From contig NC_092675.1 in NCBI RefSeq assembly GCF_964355755.1, positions 18,986,912 to 19,050,911 of the forward strand: DNA of 64,000 nucleotides, written 5' to 3'. Each line of letters begins with the position of its first letter. Position 1 is the first letter of the stretch. Below are positions 1 to 11,224 of this stretch, piece after piece. Below the pieces are notes generated by a model that had not been told where the DNA came from, made no database searches, and saw only the letters and a program-made list of their open reading frames with translations. Position numbers and translations under genes: made by a program. The stretch comes from Antedon mediterranea. Its lineage: Eukaryota; Echinodermata; Crinoidea; Comatulida; Antedonidae.

Positions 1-1713
1 GGGATTATACTAGGGTACCTCCTTAGTCGTCCAGTATAAGTTAGAGTAGGACCGCTGGTCCTGTTTACTCAGCCCTCATCTTTTAAATCTGAGTGTAACT
101 CAATTACGATTTTAAATATTATAGGGAAATTTGGTACTGTATTTGTGAGAAAACGGCGGATTGCTCCTGGAAGTCACTTGGTGGGATTATACTAGGTTAC
201 CTCCTTAGTTGTCCAGTATAAGTTAGAGTAGGACCGCTGGTCTTGTTTACTCAGCCCTCATCTTTTAAATCTGAGTGTAACTCAATTACGATTTTTTATA
301 TAGTGAAATTTGATACTGTATTTGTGAGAAAATGGCGGATTGCTCCTGGGAGTCACTTGGTGGGATTATACTAGGGTACGTCCTTAGTCATCCAGTATAA
401 GTTAGAGTAGGACCACTGGTCCTGTTTACTCATCCCTCATCTTTTAAATCTGAGTGTAACTCAATTACGATCTTTAATATTATAGTGAAATTTGATACTG
501 TATTTGTGAGAAAATGGCGGATTGCTCCTGGGAGTCACTTGGTGGGATTATACTAGGGGACCTCCTTAATCGTCCAGTATAAGTTAGAGTAGGACCGCTG
601 GTCCCGTTTACTCAGCCCTCATCTTTTAAATCTGAGTGTAACTCAATTACGATTTTTTATATAGTGAAATTTGATACTGTATTTGTGAGAAAATGGCGGA
701 TTGCTCGTGGGAGTCACTTGGTGGGATTATACTAGGGTACCTCCTTAGTCGTCCAGTATAAGTTAGAGTAGGACCGCTGGTCCGGTTTACTCAGCCCTCA
801 TCTTTTTAAATCTGAGTGTAACTCAATTACGATTTTAAATATTATAGTGAAATTTGGGACTGTATTTGTGAGAAAACGGCGGATTGCTCCTGGAAGTCAC
901 TCGGTGGGATTATACTAGGGTATCTCCTTAGTCGTCCAGTATAAGTTAGAGTAGGACCGCTGGTCTTGTTTACTCAGCCCTCATCTTTTAAATCTGAGTG
1001 TAACTCAATTACGATTTTTAATATTATAGGGAAATTTGGTACTGTATTTGTGAGAAAACGGCGGATTGCTCCTGGAAGTCACTCGGTGGGATTATACTAG
1101 GGTACCTCTTTAGTTGTCCCGTATAAGTGAGAGTAGGACCGCTGGTTATGTTTACTCAGCCCTCATCTTTTAAATCTGAGTTTAACTCAATTACGATTTT
1201 TAATATTATAGTGAAATTTGATACTGTATTTGTGAGAAAATGGCGGATTGCTCCTGGGAGTCACTTGGTGGGATTATACTTGGGTACCTCCTTAGTCATC
1301 CAGTATAAGTTAGAGTAGGACCACTGGTCCTGTTTACTCAGCCCTCATCTTTTAAATCTGAGTGTAACTCAATTACGATCTTTAATATTATAGTGAAATT
1401 TGATACTGTATTTGTGAGAAAATGGCGGATTGCTCCTGGTTAGAGTAGGACCGCTGGTCCCGTTTACTCAGCCCTCATCTTTTTAAATCTGAGTGTAACT
1501 CAATTACGATTTTTTGTATAGTGAAATTTGATACTGAATTTGTGAGAAAATGGCGGATTGCTCCTGGGAGTCACTTGGTGGGATTATACTAGGGTACCTC
1601 CTTAGTCGTCCAGTATAAGTTAGAGTAGGACCGCTGGTCCCGTTTACTCAGCCCTCATCTTTTTAAATCTGAGTGTAAATGGCGGATTGCTCCTGGGAGT
1701 CACTTGGTGGGAT
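1..1713. repeat. Tandem satellite, ~180-bp unit, about 9-10 copies
   Basis: Units begin GGGATTATACTAGGGTACCT, with starts at 1, 183, 362, 544, 723, 906, 1088 and 1270. Unit lengths alternate mostly between 179 and 182-183 bp, depending on a short indel near the ATTTTTTATATAG / ATTTTAAATATTATAG stretch. The last units are internally deleted (a jump near 1438 and another near 1678), and the array ends at about 1713 directly against FReD downstream sequence. It probably continues to the left of the window. No coding potential: the 63-aa frame at 1127 is an accident of the repeat. Confidence 0.95.
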
Positions 1714-1981
1714 TATACTTAGTAGTGTTATAATCTAATATTTGCTGAAGTTCTTAAATGAATCTTGTTTTGAAATGATTAAAAATGAAATAAAAACTTA
1801 CATAGAATGTAGGCCTACATAAATGTTGATGTATTTTCCAAGGTAAAGGCGAACGTATATAAACATTAAAAAGCAAATAAACTACTATCTGGTTTTATAT
1901 TATTTCCCTTCAATTTTTAAAATTGTGATATACCATTATGATTCTTGACTTGAAGCAATGTTAGATATCAATTTCTTAAAG

Positions 1982-2019
<38 letters not shown>

Positions 2020-2080
2020 AAACAATGAAGTAACCAAGTTTTCTGCTGTTGTTTTATTTATATATATAATCGAGTTCGAA
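1714..2080 (+). repeat. Remnant of a FReD unit: 3' flank joined to upstream flank
   Basis: 1714-1886 nearly matches 20516-20686 and 54096-54266, which lie downstream of the two intact FReD genes. 1887-2080 matches 44120-44225 plus 45420-45500 and resembles the FReD upstream flank near 14850. It contains the recurring phrase ATGATTCTTGACTTGAA. The two pieces abut here, so the gene that should lie between successive flanks is absent. The (TA)n at 1985-2012 is the unoccupied version of the site that holds a Penelope-like element at 44.2 kb. Confidence 0.8.
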
Positions 2081-2093
2081 CAATACCATGAAA

Positions 2094-2280
2094 GCCCCAG
2101 TGATCTAATGGTTAGGACATCTGCATATCAAGCAGGCGGTCCGAGTTCGAGTCTCGGTTGGGGCGACTTTTTCTCATTTTCACAGATTTCCTCATCTTTA
2201 TCGTTTCAAAAATTAATTAAATAATGTTCAGTGTATCACCGGGCGGTTTGGAATTTATTTCTATGCCTGTTGTGTTTATT
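2094..2280 (+). mobile_element. tRNA-derived SINE, full head and body
   Basis: The first 72 nt (2094-2165) fold as a tRNA. The acceptor arm is GCCCCAG/TTGGGGC, the T arm is CCGAG-TTCGAGT-CTCGG, and the anticodon arm is TCTGC-ATATCAA-GCAGG with anticodon ATC. The head is followed by a conserved body (GACTTTTTCTCATT, then CACCGGGCGGTTT). The same head plus body occurs on the - strand at 46510-46697, and the body alone at 2383-2450, 14270-14390 and 46863-46906, so this is a SINE rather than a lone tRNA gene. An A at 2103 breaks the 10-25 pair in the D stem; the other copy has G there. Confidence 0.85.
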
Positions 2281-2288
2281 TATATATA

Positions 2289-2312
2289 TTAATTTGTATA
2301 TATTGTGTTTGT

Positions 2313-2362
<50 letters not shown>

Positions 2363-2386
2363 ACAAACACAATATATACAAATTAA
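2289..2386. repeat. 98-bp palindrome with (TA)n centre
   Basis: The arms read TTAATTTGTATATATTGTG and its exact reverse complement, joined by about 35 bp of TA dinucleotides. The palindrome sits between one SINE tail and a second, head-less SINE tail. Confidence 0.85.
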
Positions 2387-2450
2387 TTAATTAAATTTCA
2401 GTATATCACCGGGCGGTTTAGAATTAATGTTCTTTGCCTAATGTGTTTAT
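2383..2450 (+). mobile_element. SINE tail fragment
   Basis: Same 3' body as the SINE at 2094 (AATTTCAGTATATCACCGGG, then TTAATGTTCTTTGCC), without the tRNA head. It is followed by (TA)n and then the probable left end of the DIRS element. Confidence 0.7.
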
Positions 2451-2672
2451 ATATATATATTAATATATACACACTTCCACTTCCTAGTTAAAAATAAAAA
2501 GCTAACTTTCTATATTAACGTCTACGAATTTAAGCTTTGAATTCAGCCTAGCTCCATTATACATGTATAATACCAATAATAATTATATCGAACGGCAATA
2601 CACACTACGTTTGGTAAACATTATTAACATTGTGTATTGTCTTCTTATACCGATTTCTGCTAGGGGTTCATA

Positions 2673-2839
2673 ATGGCCAAACGGACAGCACGTAAGACAC
2701 AGAAACAAACAGCACCCAAACAATCCAACAACACTTCTGGGGCTCCTGGTGCACCAAAAAGGAAAGCACAAACTACACCTAAACAACTAGCTAAGAAGAA
2801 AAAGCTCCCTACCACTGCTTCTACCAGTACAGCTAATAT
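2673..2839 (+). pseudogene. DIRS ORF1 (gag-like), 5' part
   Basis: This is the first part of the DIRS ORF1, from ATG at 2673. It encodes a Lys/Arg/Gln/Thr/Pro-rich basic segment (starts MAKRTARKTQ; a run of lysines near residue 45), as expected for the nucleic-acid-binding start of a gag-like protein. The frame is cut at 2840 by the inserted transposon. The short continuation to a stop at 2892 is read from the transposon end, not from DIRS. The remainder resumes in the matching phase at 10243. Confidence 0.75.
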
Positions 2840-3570
2840 AGTAGAGCAGTGCCATAAAAATAGCAAAGTTGTGCACTTTATTACCAAAGCATGAAACTTG
2901 CCACAAAGTTTCTTTGATGTATATAGAGTAAAAATATGGGGGGGTTCCAAGTGTCCAACGTCCGGTATGGCGGCCATCTTGATTTCAAAATGGCCACCAT
3001 AAAAACAAAAAGTGTTCATATCTTGGCAACTATAAACAGTAGAGACTTGATTATGGTGTTAAATTGTTCACAAACCACATATTTCTATTTGCTCTAATGA
3101 AACGTTTCGTCAAACAATGACCGGAAATGACGTTTCTCCCAGTTTGACCTTTGACCTCTTATCTGTATATCTCAGTAACTACTGATCATTTCAATCGATT
3201 TTGGTGTCATTTTGTTCAGAATAGAGACATTTATATTTGTAGTAATGAAACATTTTCACATAAAATGACTGGAAATACAATTTATAACCTTTGACATATA
3301 TAATATGTGAACATACTGTATGTGATTTACATTGGTATAAATGCACCTAATTTTTTTTAACGAAATAAATGACACTGCAAAAATGACCAGGAATTATTAT
3401 TCTGAATTTTTGACTTTTGATGTGATAGGATAGGCGTAAAGTATGACAGATCACTGAGAAACAGCAATCACTGAGCTCATCTATGCCGACTTGTTTGCTA
3501 AACTGTGATGTGTCAATCGTTAGATAAAAGTTTTGGTCCTCTCTCCATCATCTTTTTTTTTTACAATGTA

Positions 3571-3912
3571 TTATACCATATGGACAATTGTCTGAAATAA
3601 AAGTTGAATTGAATTGTTAGATGCCATTTGGAAATATTTTTGATGTAAAGTAGCATTCTTTCGTTGGCCTCTTTGATGTTGCATATGAGACAAGTTCGGA
3701 AAGTTTTCATTTTCATGAGTTAAGAGAATACCGTCTTTCAAACTTACTACAAACTTATCCTGCATTTGTGCAGTAGACCTACTTTCATTAGTCAGAAACT
3801 CAGATAATTCTTGTTCATTTTCGTTGCATCTAAAAAAATGTACTCCATTTTTATGGTAATGGGCCTTTGCTGTAAACCATCTGAATCCTTTTCCTCGATT
3901 TTCTCTACTCAT
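3571..3912 (-). other. Unrecognised 113-aa frame inside the 7.4-kb transposon
   Basis: An ATG-initiated frame rich in Asn, Glu, His and Phe (starts MSRENRGKGFRWFTAKAHY). It has no motif I recognise, no signal peptide and no membrane segment. It lies between the left inverted repeat and the tandem array at 4.1 kb. Its amino-acid mix looks more protein-like than the repeat-derived frames nearby, so it may be a remnant exon of the transposon's own gene. Coding status is uncertain. Confidence 0.25.
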
Positions 3913-4114
3913 TGATTTTTTAGCAAAATCCGAACCAAATCAATTCGTAAAAGACATCTCAATATAATTATTCAAGTAATTCTCAAATTAGTGACATGGA
4001 CCTACAATATACTGTTCTGTACAAGACCTTTTTAGGCATCCACTTGTGGACTTTCACTTTGAAGGTCTTGGTCTCCTAATCATACAAGAAACAATGTCTG
4101 ATTTAATCAATCAA

Positions 4115-4578
4115 AGTAGTGGGTCCAGACAAAGAAGGGGATGTAAGACCATCCACAGACAAAGAAGGGGGTATAAGACCATCACAGACAAAGAAGGGGG
4201 TATAAGACCATCCACAGACAAAGAAGGGGGTGTAGGACTATCCACAGACAAAGAAGGGGGTGTAGGACCATCCATAAACAAAGAAGGGAGTGTACGACCA
4301 TCCACAGACAAAGAAGGGGTGTAAGACCATCTACATACAAAGAAAGGGGTGTAAGATCATCCACAGACAAAGAAGCGGGTATAAGACCATCCACAGACAA
4401 AGAAGGGGGGTATAAGACCATCCACAGACAAAGAAGCGGGTATAAGACCATCCACAGACAAAGAAGCGGGTATAAGACTATCCACAGACAAGGAAGGGGG
4501 GTATAAGACCATCCACAGACAAAGAATGGGGTATAAGACCATCTACAGACAAAGAAGGAGGGGTAGGACCATATTACC
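4115..4578. repeat. Minisatellite, ~30-bp unit, about 15 copies
   Basis: The unit is close to CCATCCACAGACAAAGAAGG followed by GGGTATAAGA. Units vary at the GGGGGTAT / GCGGGTAT / GGGGTGTA positions and occasionally gain or lose one base. All the overlapping frames here, on both strands, are products of the repeat. Confidence 0.92.
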
Positions 4579-5168
4579 GAGGAAGCATAGGCCTACAAAA
4601 AGAAGATGCAATCAAAATAGGCCTACCAGCCACTTGGAAAACAATAAATTGTAGAATAACTGAGGCTTGATTGTTGAAATATAAAGGGTTCTTTGTAAGG
4701 TCATTAATAATATATTGATATAAACACGATCATCATACTATTCATTTGACATTCAAATACAGTCTATCTCGAAAAGAAGCTCATACTATCACCTTTTCGA
4801 GGTTTTACGGTATTCCATAACATGTATGTTATTACCTCTGTCAAACTATTAAAGTTGTATTGTCCCCCAAAACATGAAAAATAAAGATGAAAAAAATCAA
4901 ATTTTGAATAGACCATTTTGTAGTTATAATAAAGTTATTCACTTTCGCCGAAAAAAAATCCGAAAAAAATATTGATTTCGCTTATAAAAAATCAAAATAA
5001 GTTTACCATTTTTTCGAACTCATTTCAGAAATTCCAAAATAACGATGGTTAGCTAACAGCTCATAAATATGCATGATATGTTAATGAGTATCCAAACAGG
5101 GGAGATCCGATCTGTTCACCACGTAAACAAACATGTGCGAAGAACAGAAGAAAGTGCTGGGGTTTCCC

Positions 5169-6235
5169 GGGTGTCACGAAAGCTCAGACCACGAAAGCTC
5201 AGACCCCCTAAGACCTAAGATCACGAAAGCTAAGACCCAACACCTAAGATTACAAATACTAAGATATACTACAGCTTAAAAACAATACTTGTTTATCCAT
5301 ATATAATTTTAAACACAGTAGGTTTCATTTATTACCATAAATATAATTTAATACTACCGCAAAACATAGATAAACTCACATTATTTTCGCCCGTTGAGTA
5401 AATGTATATTTTTTCTTTACAACAAACAAACTTGACGGGTTGTTTGTTGGTATATATTTACTCCATTGTGTTGCTTCAGGGGATGTTTTTCTTACGCACC
5501 TGCCTTTCTTGTATTTTGACTCCAAATTTGTTGACTAACTTTATCCTGAACACCACACTTTAAAATTAGGACTTATAAGTACTTTCAGAAGGAGAAACAC
5601 ATAACAAATAAATAAATCCTTTAAATTGATGATTTTACAGGCGTGTTTCTTTGTATACTGTAATGTAACTTCTCGAGCTCCCCGCTCAATGTTTTTGTTT
5701 CTATGGAGCGCCAAAAGAGCAACAATAATAGTACAAGTATAAAAACAGAAAGAAAACGAAACAAAAAAACTTTTAAGTTAAAATTTATTTGCCAGTATTT
5801 ATTTCTTCGTACTTGCATGATTATACTATTATCATTACAATTTTAATTTTACATTGTTCCATCCACACTGTAGATGGACTCCACAGAGTTTTCAGCCCTC
5901 TATATAATTTTTGCTCTTTTGACGTTCCATAGAAACAAAAACATTGAACATGGCCCATGGGGTAGGCCTACTGTACTGTGTAGGCTAGTCATTTTGTGTG
6001 CGAGAAAAACGTCTGTAAAATCATCAATTTAAAAATGTATTTGTTACTTTTTATGTGATTCTTTTTCATGAAAGTGCCAATTCTAAGGTGTGGTATTCAG
6101 AATAAATGTTGGGAGTTAAAATACAAGGCAGGTGCGAAAGATAAATATTTGTAATCTTAGGTGTTGGGTCTTAGCTTTCGTGATCTTAGGTCTTAGGGGG
6201 TCTGAGCTTTCGTGGTCTGAGCTTTCGTGACACCC
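5169..6235. mobile_element. 1.07-kb foldback element with a 10-bp duplication
   Basis: Begins GGGTGTCACGAAAGCTCAG and ends with the inverse. Flanked by perfect GGGGTTTCCC at 5159-5168 and 6236-6245. The arms are long: the terminal ~100 bp of repeated ACGAAAGCTCAGACC phrases pair almost perfectly, and an inner stretch around 5620-5730 pairs with 5910-6040, sharing the phrase CATAGAAACAAAAACATTGA. The 9-10-bp duplication plus long inverted repeats recalls non-autonomous Mutator-like elements (inference). No coding frame is convincing. Confidence 0.75.
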
Positions 6236-6285
6236 GGGGTTTCCCTGATCGTATGATGTAAAAAGCTCTGCCGTTAATTTGCTGG

Positions 6286-7094
6286 TGTTATGCGCGATTT
6301 GAACGATTTGCGCAATTTGAAATTGCGCAAAAAAATCCTTGCGCAATTTGAAATTGCGCAAAGAATTCTTGCGCAATTTAAAATTGCGCAAGGATTTTTT
6401 TGCGCAATTTCAAATTGCGCAATCAACTTGCGCAATTTCAAATTGCGCAAGAAAATCTTTGCGCAATTTTAAATTGCGCTGCACAATTTGTAAATTGCGC
6501 AAGATAGTTCTTGCGCAATATGACACCTTTGCGCAATTTGAAAACGAACTGTAAATTTTCCCATACATGGCTAGGCTAGGCCTAGGCAGAGGAGTTTAAA
6601 ATTTAGTATTTTATTATATAAATAAGACCATTTCAATGAAGATAATGTTTAATACTCACTTTTTAAGTTTTTAATATTAGTTTAAGCTAGGCCATGTAAC
6701 CTAGTCAGTATCAGTAGTCCAGACCCTAGCTAGGCTAGAGTAGGCCTAGTATAGCCGGCCGCCCGCGCCGCGCCCGCCTGGTGGAACACCACCGCTTCGT
6801 TTTCCTTCGTCGGTTCTTCGACGGTATGCTAACTTATAACAATATTTGCACTACTAAAATAAGGAAATGCGATATTTATCTTTAATTTTGAATCATTCTT
6901 AGAAATTAAATACTATAAAAATATGGGTGTGCATGATTTCACAATCTGTCGAAAAACCTTGCGCAATTTGCAGATTACTTGCGCAATTTAATACGTTGCT
7001 TGCGCAATTTGAAACACATGTTTCAATTCAAATTGCGCAAGGATTTTTTTTGCGCAATTTCAAATTGCGCAAATCGTTCAAATCGCGCATAACA
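6286..7094. mobile_element. 0.8-kb foldback element built from GCGCAATTT palindromes
   Basis: Ends are TGTTATGCGCGATTTGAACG at 6286 and its near-inverse ending at 7094, flanked by CTGG (6282-6285 and 7095-7098). The terminal ~260 bp on the left and ~140 bp on the right are arrays of the palindrome TTGCGCAATTT / AAATTGCGCAA: about ten half-palindrome pairs on the left and four to five on the right. The frames at 6290, 6339 and 6927 are by-products of the array. Superfamily not recognised. Confidence 0.65.
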
Positions 7095-7098
7095 CTGG

Positions 7099-9597
7099 TA
7101 AGTAGAATTCTATTTTAGATGAATGACACATCCTCCTATAATAGTTTTTGGCGTATAGTTATAGGCTTAGCTATCTAGGCTAGGGCTATAATATAAGCCT
7201 ACTTCTACTATCTAGTAGTAGGGCCTAGGCCTAGTTAGTACTGTAGTTTACTACTGTGTAGTGTAGTGTAGCAGCAGCTGTAGGCAGGCAGATAATCGGG
7301 TCAGAAAAGTAAACGGGAACCCACTTTGAGGCCTAGCTAGGTCCTATATGTCGTACTCACCTAGCTAAGCCATCACTCCACAACTAGCTACAGGAAATAG
7401 GCCTACTATGTTGATGTACCACTGATATACATTTGGAGCTCGAATTAATTTTAAAGTCTAACAAAGACTAACTGATGACAAAAAACGAACATTTGGAAAA
7501 TGATCAGCATACAGTACCAAAGAAGTTGACGGTAGAATAGATTGTTGTTGATAGCAACCAAAACGAAAACACTAGTAATTAGACTAGGCCTTTTTTAGGG
7601 AGGAGATGCACTTTTCAGGGATTCCTTACTGTACATTAGTACCCCAAATTGAAAACTTCAGATTCATGTACAGAAATAATAATTATATGTATGCAATAAA
7701 TTGTGAAATATTTAACTTTTCTATTTGACTTTTGTATTTATACATCATTGTTTTTCAATTTATAGACTTAAGCTAATGAAGACTGGAACAGAAGTTACAC
7801 CCATACAGCATTTTAAAGGCAACTGGCAGTAGACTCGGTAGTGGAACACAAGATAAATATTGGATGACTATCATAAAGCATTAGGCAAATGTGTTGGTTG
7901 TTTTCCAGCTTTTAAAATGTTGTATAGTTTTCATAATTAGAGCAATAACATTTGTATACAGCATTAAATAAATAAAAAATACTACTACAGTACATGAGAT
8001 AAAATCACCATAATTTTAATGTGTGAAGATTTACAGTACAGTACAGTAAAAAATGAGTTAATTACTAGTATATTTCATTGAATTTCTGCATTATTGTTGA
8101 CAATTTATTTTCAACTATTAATTGATGTGTTGATTGTGGCATTACAGCAATAGCTTGTCTTCTGTGATTGTTCATCCATTTTAAAGTGTCATAGTAAGAA
8201 ACGTTCAAATAAATATTGTGAATGTTGCTACCACATTTTGTGTTGATTTCTTCACCATTTTCCACTACTTGCTCATATTGTTCATTCAAGTGTGTTAATA
8301 CCTATTAAAAGAAAGACATTATTTATTAAAATATGTACATAAAAAGTTTAATTGTGTGAATGTTGGTTTGAACGTTATTGCTTTGGAAGAATTTTCAACA
8401 TAACGGTACTAAGTACTGTAAAGTACACATTCCAAAAAATATTCAACTTAGATTATTTGGTCATTTTCTCTAAAATAATTACATTATTGGATGTACAGTA
8501 TAGGCCTAGTTACAATTTTCACAAATTTATATTAGCATTAAAATCTAATTAATCATGAAGGAAAAACCAAGCACCATAATCTCTCCTGGCCCTGGTGGTG
8601 ACCTTATTTTCGATTTTTGGCAGCCATTCACAAGTTTTCGCTTTTTGAGTTTCGCTGCTCTTATGTATAATTTTTTTTAATCACAAACTCTACATAGAAA
8701 AGAAAATTAAATGTTTTAAAATGAATGAAAAGTGATATGAATAATGAAAAATTAAAGACTATTATTAATATTATAGTATTATACTAAAAATAAGACGAGT
8801 TGGTGGTGTCGAAATTCACACAAGTCACAATAAAAAACCATGGAGGTATAAAATATTTTATTTTTATACCTCCATTCTAAAACCTTATTCCTTACTCCAT
8901 GCTCAGAGATGAATGTTATAGGCCTAATCCTATTTAAAGCTAGGTTGGCAATAACTATTAATAAGGCTTACAAGTTGTATCTATTAGTATTAGCTAGGCC
9001 TGCTACTCACTCAGGGTGAACCCTCACTCAGGCCTACAACTAGGCCTAGTACTACTACCACTACTAGACTAGCTACTACTCTAGGCCTAGCCTAGCCAAT
9101 AGATAGGGGATAGTACACTAGATAGCCAGTACAGCTGTAATGGGCTAGCTAGGCTTCCTATACTAACTAACAAAGCTGCACCATAGAAACTACAGTTCTT
9201 ACTTACCAATCTGCTAGGGCCTAGCCATAGTCTTTTCTTCAAGTAGGAGTTGTTTTTTTTGTTGTTAAACTACAGAACTTTCCCACATCGTCGTCTCGCC
9301 ATATATATATCACGTCGTATTTTTTTCCTGATGACCTAGAGGTCACATACACGCGCAAGAATCATACAATATGCATAATTCATAAGCTAATTCAGGTCAA
9401 GGGTTAAATTAAACCGGAAGCCAGCTGGCTGCCAGCCAACCGACTTCCGGTTGACTATTTTTTACTTTAAATTACGATTTTCTAAGGTAAATAATTTTTT
9501 TTTTGATCCAATTTTTTTTCAAAGTGAATAACTTTTATGTATCATTAAAATGGCCTTTAAAAAAAAAAAAATTTTTGTTCAGGGGGACAATACATCT
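7099..9597. other. AGGCCTA-rich interior of the TTAA element; one possible exon on the - strand
   Basis: Mostly low-information AT-rich sequence with clusters of TAGGCCTA at 7150-7400 and 8920-9230. At 8065-8289 on the - strand is a 74-aa frame (contains KWMNNHRRQAIAVMPQSTHQ). Just upstream, reading on that strand, is a plausible acceptor (TTTAATAG before 8310), so it could be the terminal exon of the element's decayed gene. I do not recognise the protein. Nothing else coding is visible. Confidence 0.35.
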
Positions 9598-10242
9598 TTA
9601 AAACTTTTAGCGAATCAGAAGGTGCCAACATCATTGAACTAATGGTACCACCAAGCACAATGTTTACCAATTTTATGTACAATATACAATTTAAGTCCAT
9701 TAATCATTTAATATAATTACGCCTATCAGGTCAAAGTTCAAAATTAGGTGCATTTAAGACCACCAAAAACCACATACAGTATATTCACATAATTAAAAAT
9801 CAATAATTAAATGTCAAAGGTCATAAATTGTATTTTCGGTCATTTTATGTGAAAATGTTTCATTACTACAAATATAAATGTATTTATTCTGAACAAAATG
9901 ACACCAAAATCGATTGAAAATGACCAGTAGTTACAGAGATATACAAATACAAGGTCAAAGGTCAAACTGAAAGAAACGTCATTTCTAGAGCAAATAGAAA
10001 TATATAGTTTGTGAACAATTTGAGACCAGAATTAAGTCTCTAATGTGTATAGTTGCCAAGATATGAACATTTTTTGTTTTTATGGTGGCCATTTTGAAAT
10101 CAAGATGGCTGCCATACCGGACGTTGGACACTTGGCACCCTCCGATATTTTGAATCTATATACATTATAGAAACTTTGTGCCAAGTTTCATGCTTTGGTA
10201 ATAAAATGTCACAGCTCATGTCATTAACTGCTCTACTAATAC

Positions 10243-11224
10243 TGACACAAGTAACGCTTCGGCGGTTTCCGCTGAGGTCTCGGAAAGGCTGGACAAAATG
10301 GAACACATGATTTCTGGATTGGCCGAGGTAGTTAATAATTTGAGTAAGTGTGGGGAGTCTAATATAGGCATATCCGATATCACTACTACAATAGCTAACG
10401 ACGGAGAACTAAACAGCACTCGCTTCTTCGACGACACAACACCAAATACTATATCAGATATTACCATGCCACTCACTCAAGACACATTTATTCCATATAC
10501 TATTGTTGAAGGAGATGCAGCTCAAAACCCCCTCCGGTATACCGGGGGAATTAAGGCCGGAGCTTTGGTCCCCGACAAATTAAAAATAAAAATTAAAGAC
10601 CACAAATATGTTGAGTTCTCAGATATCGTTAACCCAGACGATAGCGATACATTCGCGTTACAGTTCAACGGGGGCCTTGAAATGGTGCCAAAAAAGAAAA
10701 AACGATTCTTGACCGAACATGAATGGTCCATGGCATTTTACGACTTCGCCACCTTACATCTAAGCTATCACCCTGCAGATATGCAAGACATTTTCACTTA
10801 CGCAAAGCAAATCCAAATCATGATGCGAAACAACGCACAAAATTGGCGGTCATACGATGAGGCTTTTCGGAGAGCTAGGGAACATACCAAATGCTCATGG
10901 GCCACAGTACGGGGCGACCTTATTCACAACTTAATGCTACAACGCTATCGCCCACAAAGTCATTTTCGGGGCTTTAACACCCCACCTTTCAACAGGAAGA
11001 CCACCGATTCCCAAATACCACTTGGATACTGCCAAGCATACCACACCCCAACGCGAAAGTGCTCACAACCATACCGCTGTAAGTTCTCTCATAAATGCTT
11101 TAAATGCTCCGAAGACAGGCCACACCCATATTTCCTGTGCAAACGAGATACAAATCAATCACGACACCCATCAACAACAACATCCCCTGCTAACCCCACT
11201 GCCAACACCCCTAAGGGTAGATAA
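10243..11224 (+). pseudogene. DIRS ORF1 (gag-like), 3' part
   Basis: Continues ORF1 after the 7.4-kb insertion; phase is kept when the insertion and one copy of its 5-bp target duplication are ignored. It begins with a Ser/Thr/Asn/Ala-rich stretch, then a heptad-like segment (SERLDKMEHMISGLAEVV). The middle of the protein has a run of lysines (PKKKKRF) and an aromatic-rich region. Near the C-terminus, at about 11035-11140, is a Cys/His cluster (CSQPYRCKFSHKCFKC) that could bind zinc, as in DIRS ORF1 proteins. An ATG at 10298 gives 308 aa, but that is an internal Met. The stop is at 11222, overlapping the start of the RT region. Confidence 0.75.

Larger units (their letters stand above)
4853..9597. 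mobile_element. TTAA-flanked DNA transposon nested inside the 7.4-kb element
   Basis: Ends are AGTTGTATTGTCCCCC at 4853 and its inverse GGGGGACAATACATCT ending at 9597. The direct flanks are TTAA at 4849-4852 and 9598-9601. Inverted similarity continues inward for at least ~100 bp (for example TTATAATAAAGTTATTCACTTT against the region near 9520). TTAA duplication is known for piggyBac and Kolobok elements; I see no transposase to decide between them. It contains two further insertions (5169-6235, 6286-7094). Confidence 0.7.
2840..10237. mobile_element. 7.4-kb transposon with ~0.5-0.6-kb inverted repeats, AGT ends, 5-bp duplication
   Basis: Left end AGTAGAGCAGT at 2840, right end ACTGCTCTACT ending at 10237, flanked by AATAT (2835-2839) and AATAC (10238-10242). 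The inverted repeats cover about 2840-3445 and 9705-10237. Shared phrases include TTATTACCAAAGCATGAAAC and AATCGATTTTGGTGTCATTT, along with GACCTTTGACC modules. The element sits inside DIRS ORF1. It has no recognisable transposase, and most of its interior is a later TTAA-flanked insertion. It shares AGT ends, 5-bp duplication and subterminal modules with the elements at 25007-28638 and 34835-39743. Confidence 0.8.

Noticed and set aside
2094-2165. Functional tRNA-Asp gene
   Set aside because: The tRNA-like part is always followed by the SINE body and occurs in dispersed copies; this copy also has a broken D-stem pair.
4046-4542. Several overlapping 60-92-aa frames on both strands
   Set aside because: All are translations of the 30-bp minisatellite.
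6116-7118. Frames rich in LRNFKLRK / AQFEIAQ
   Set aside because: Products of the GCGCAATTT palindrome arrays and the foldback arm, in every frame and strand.
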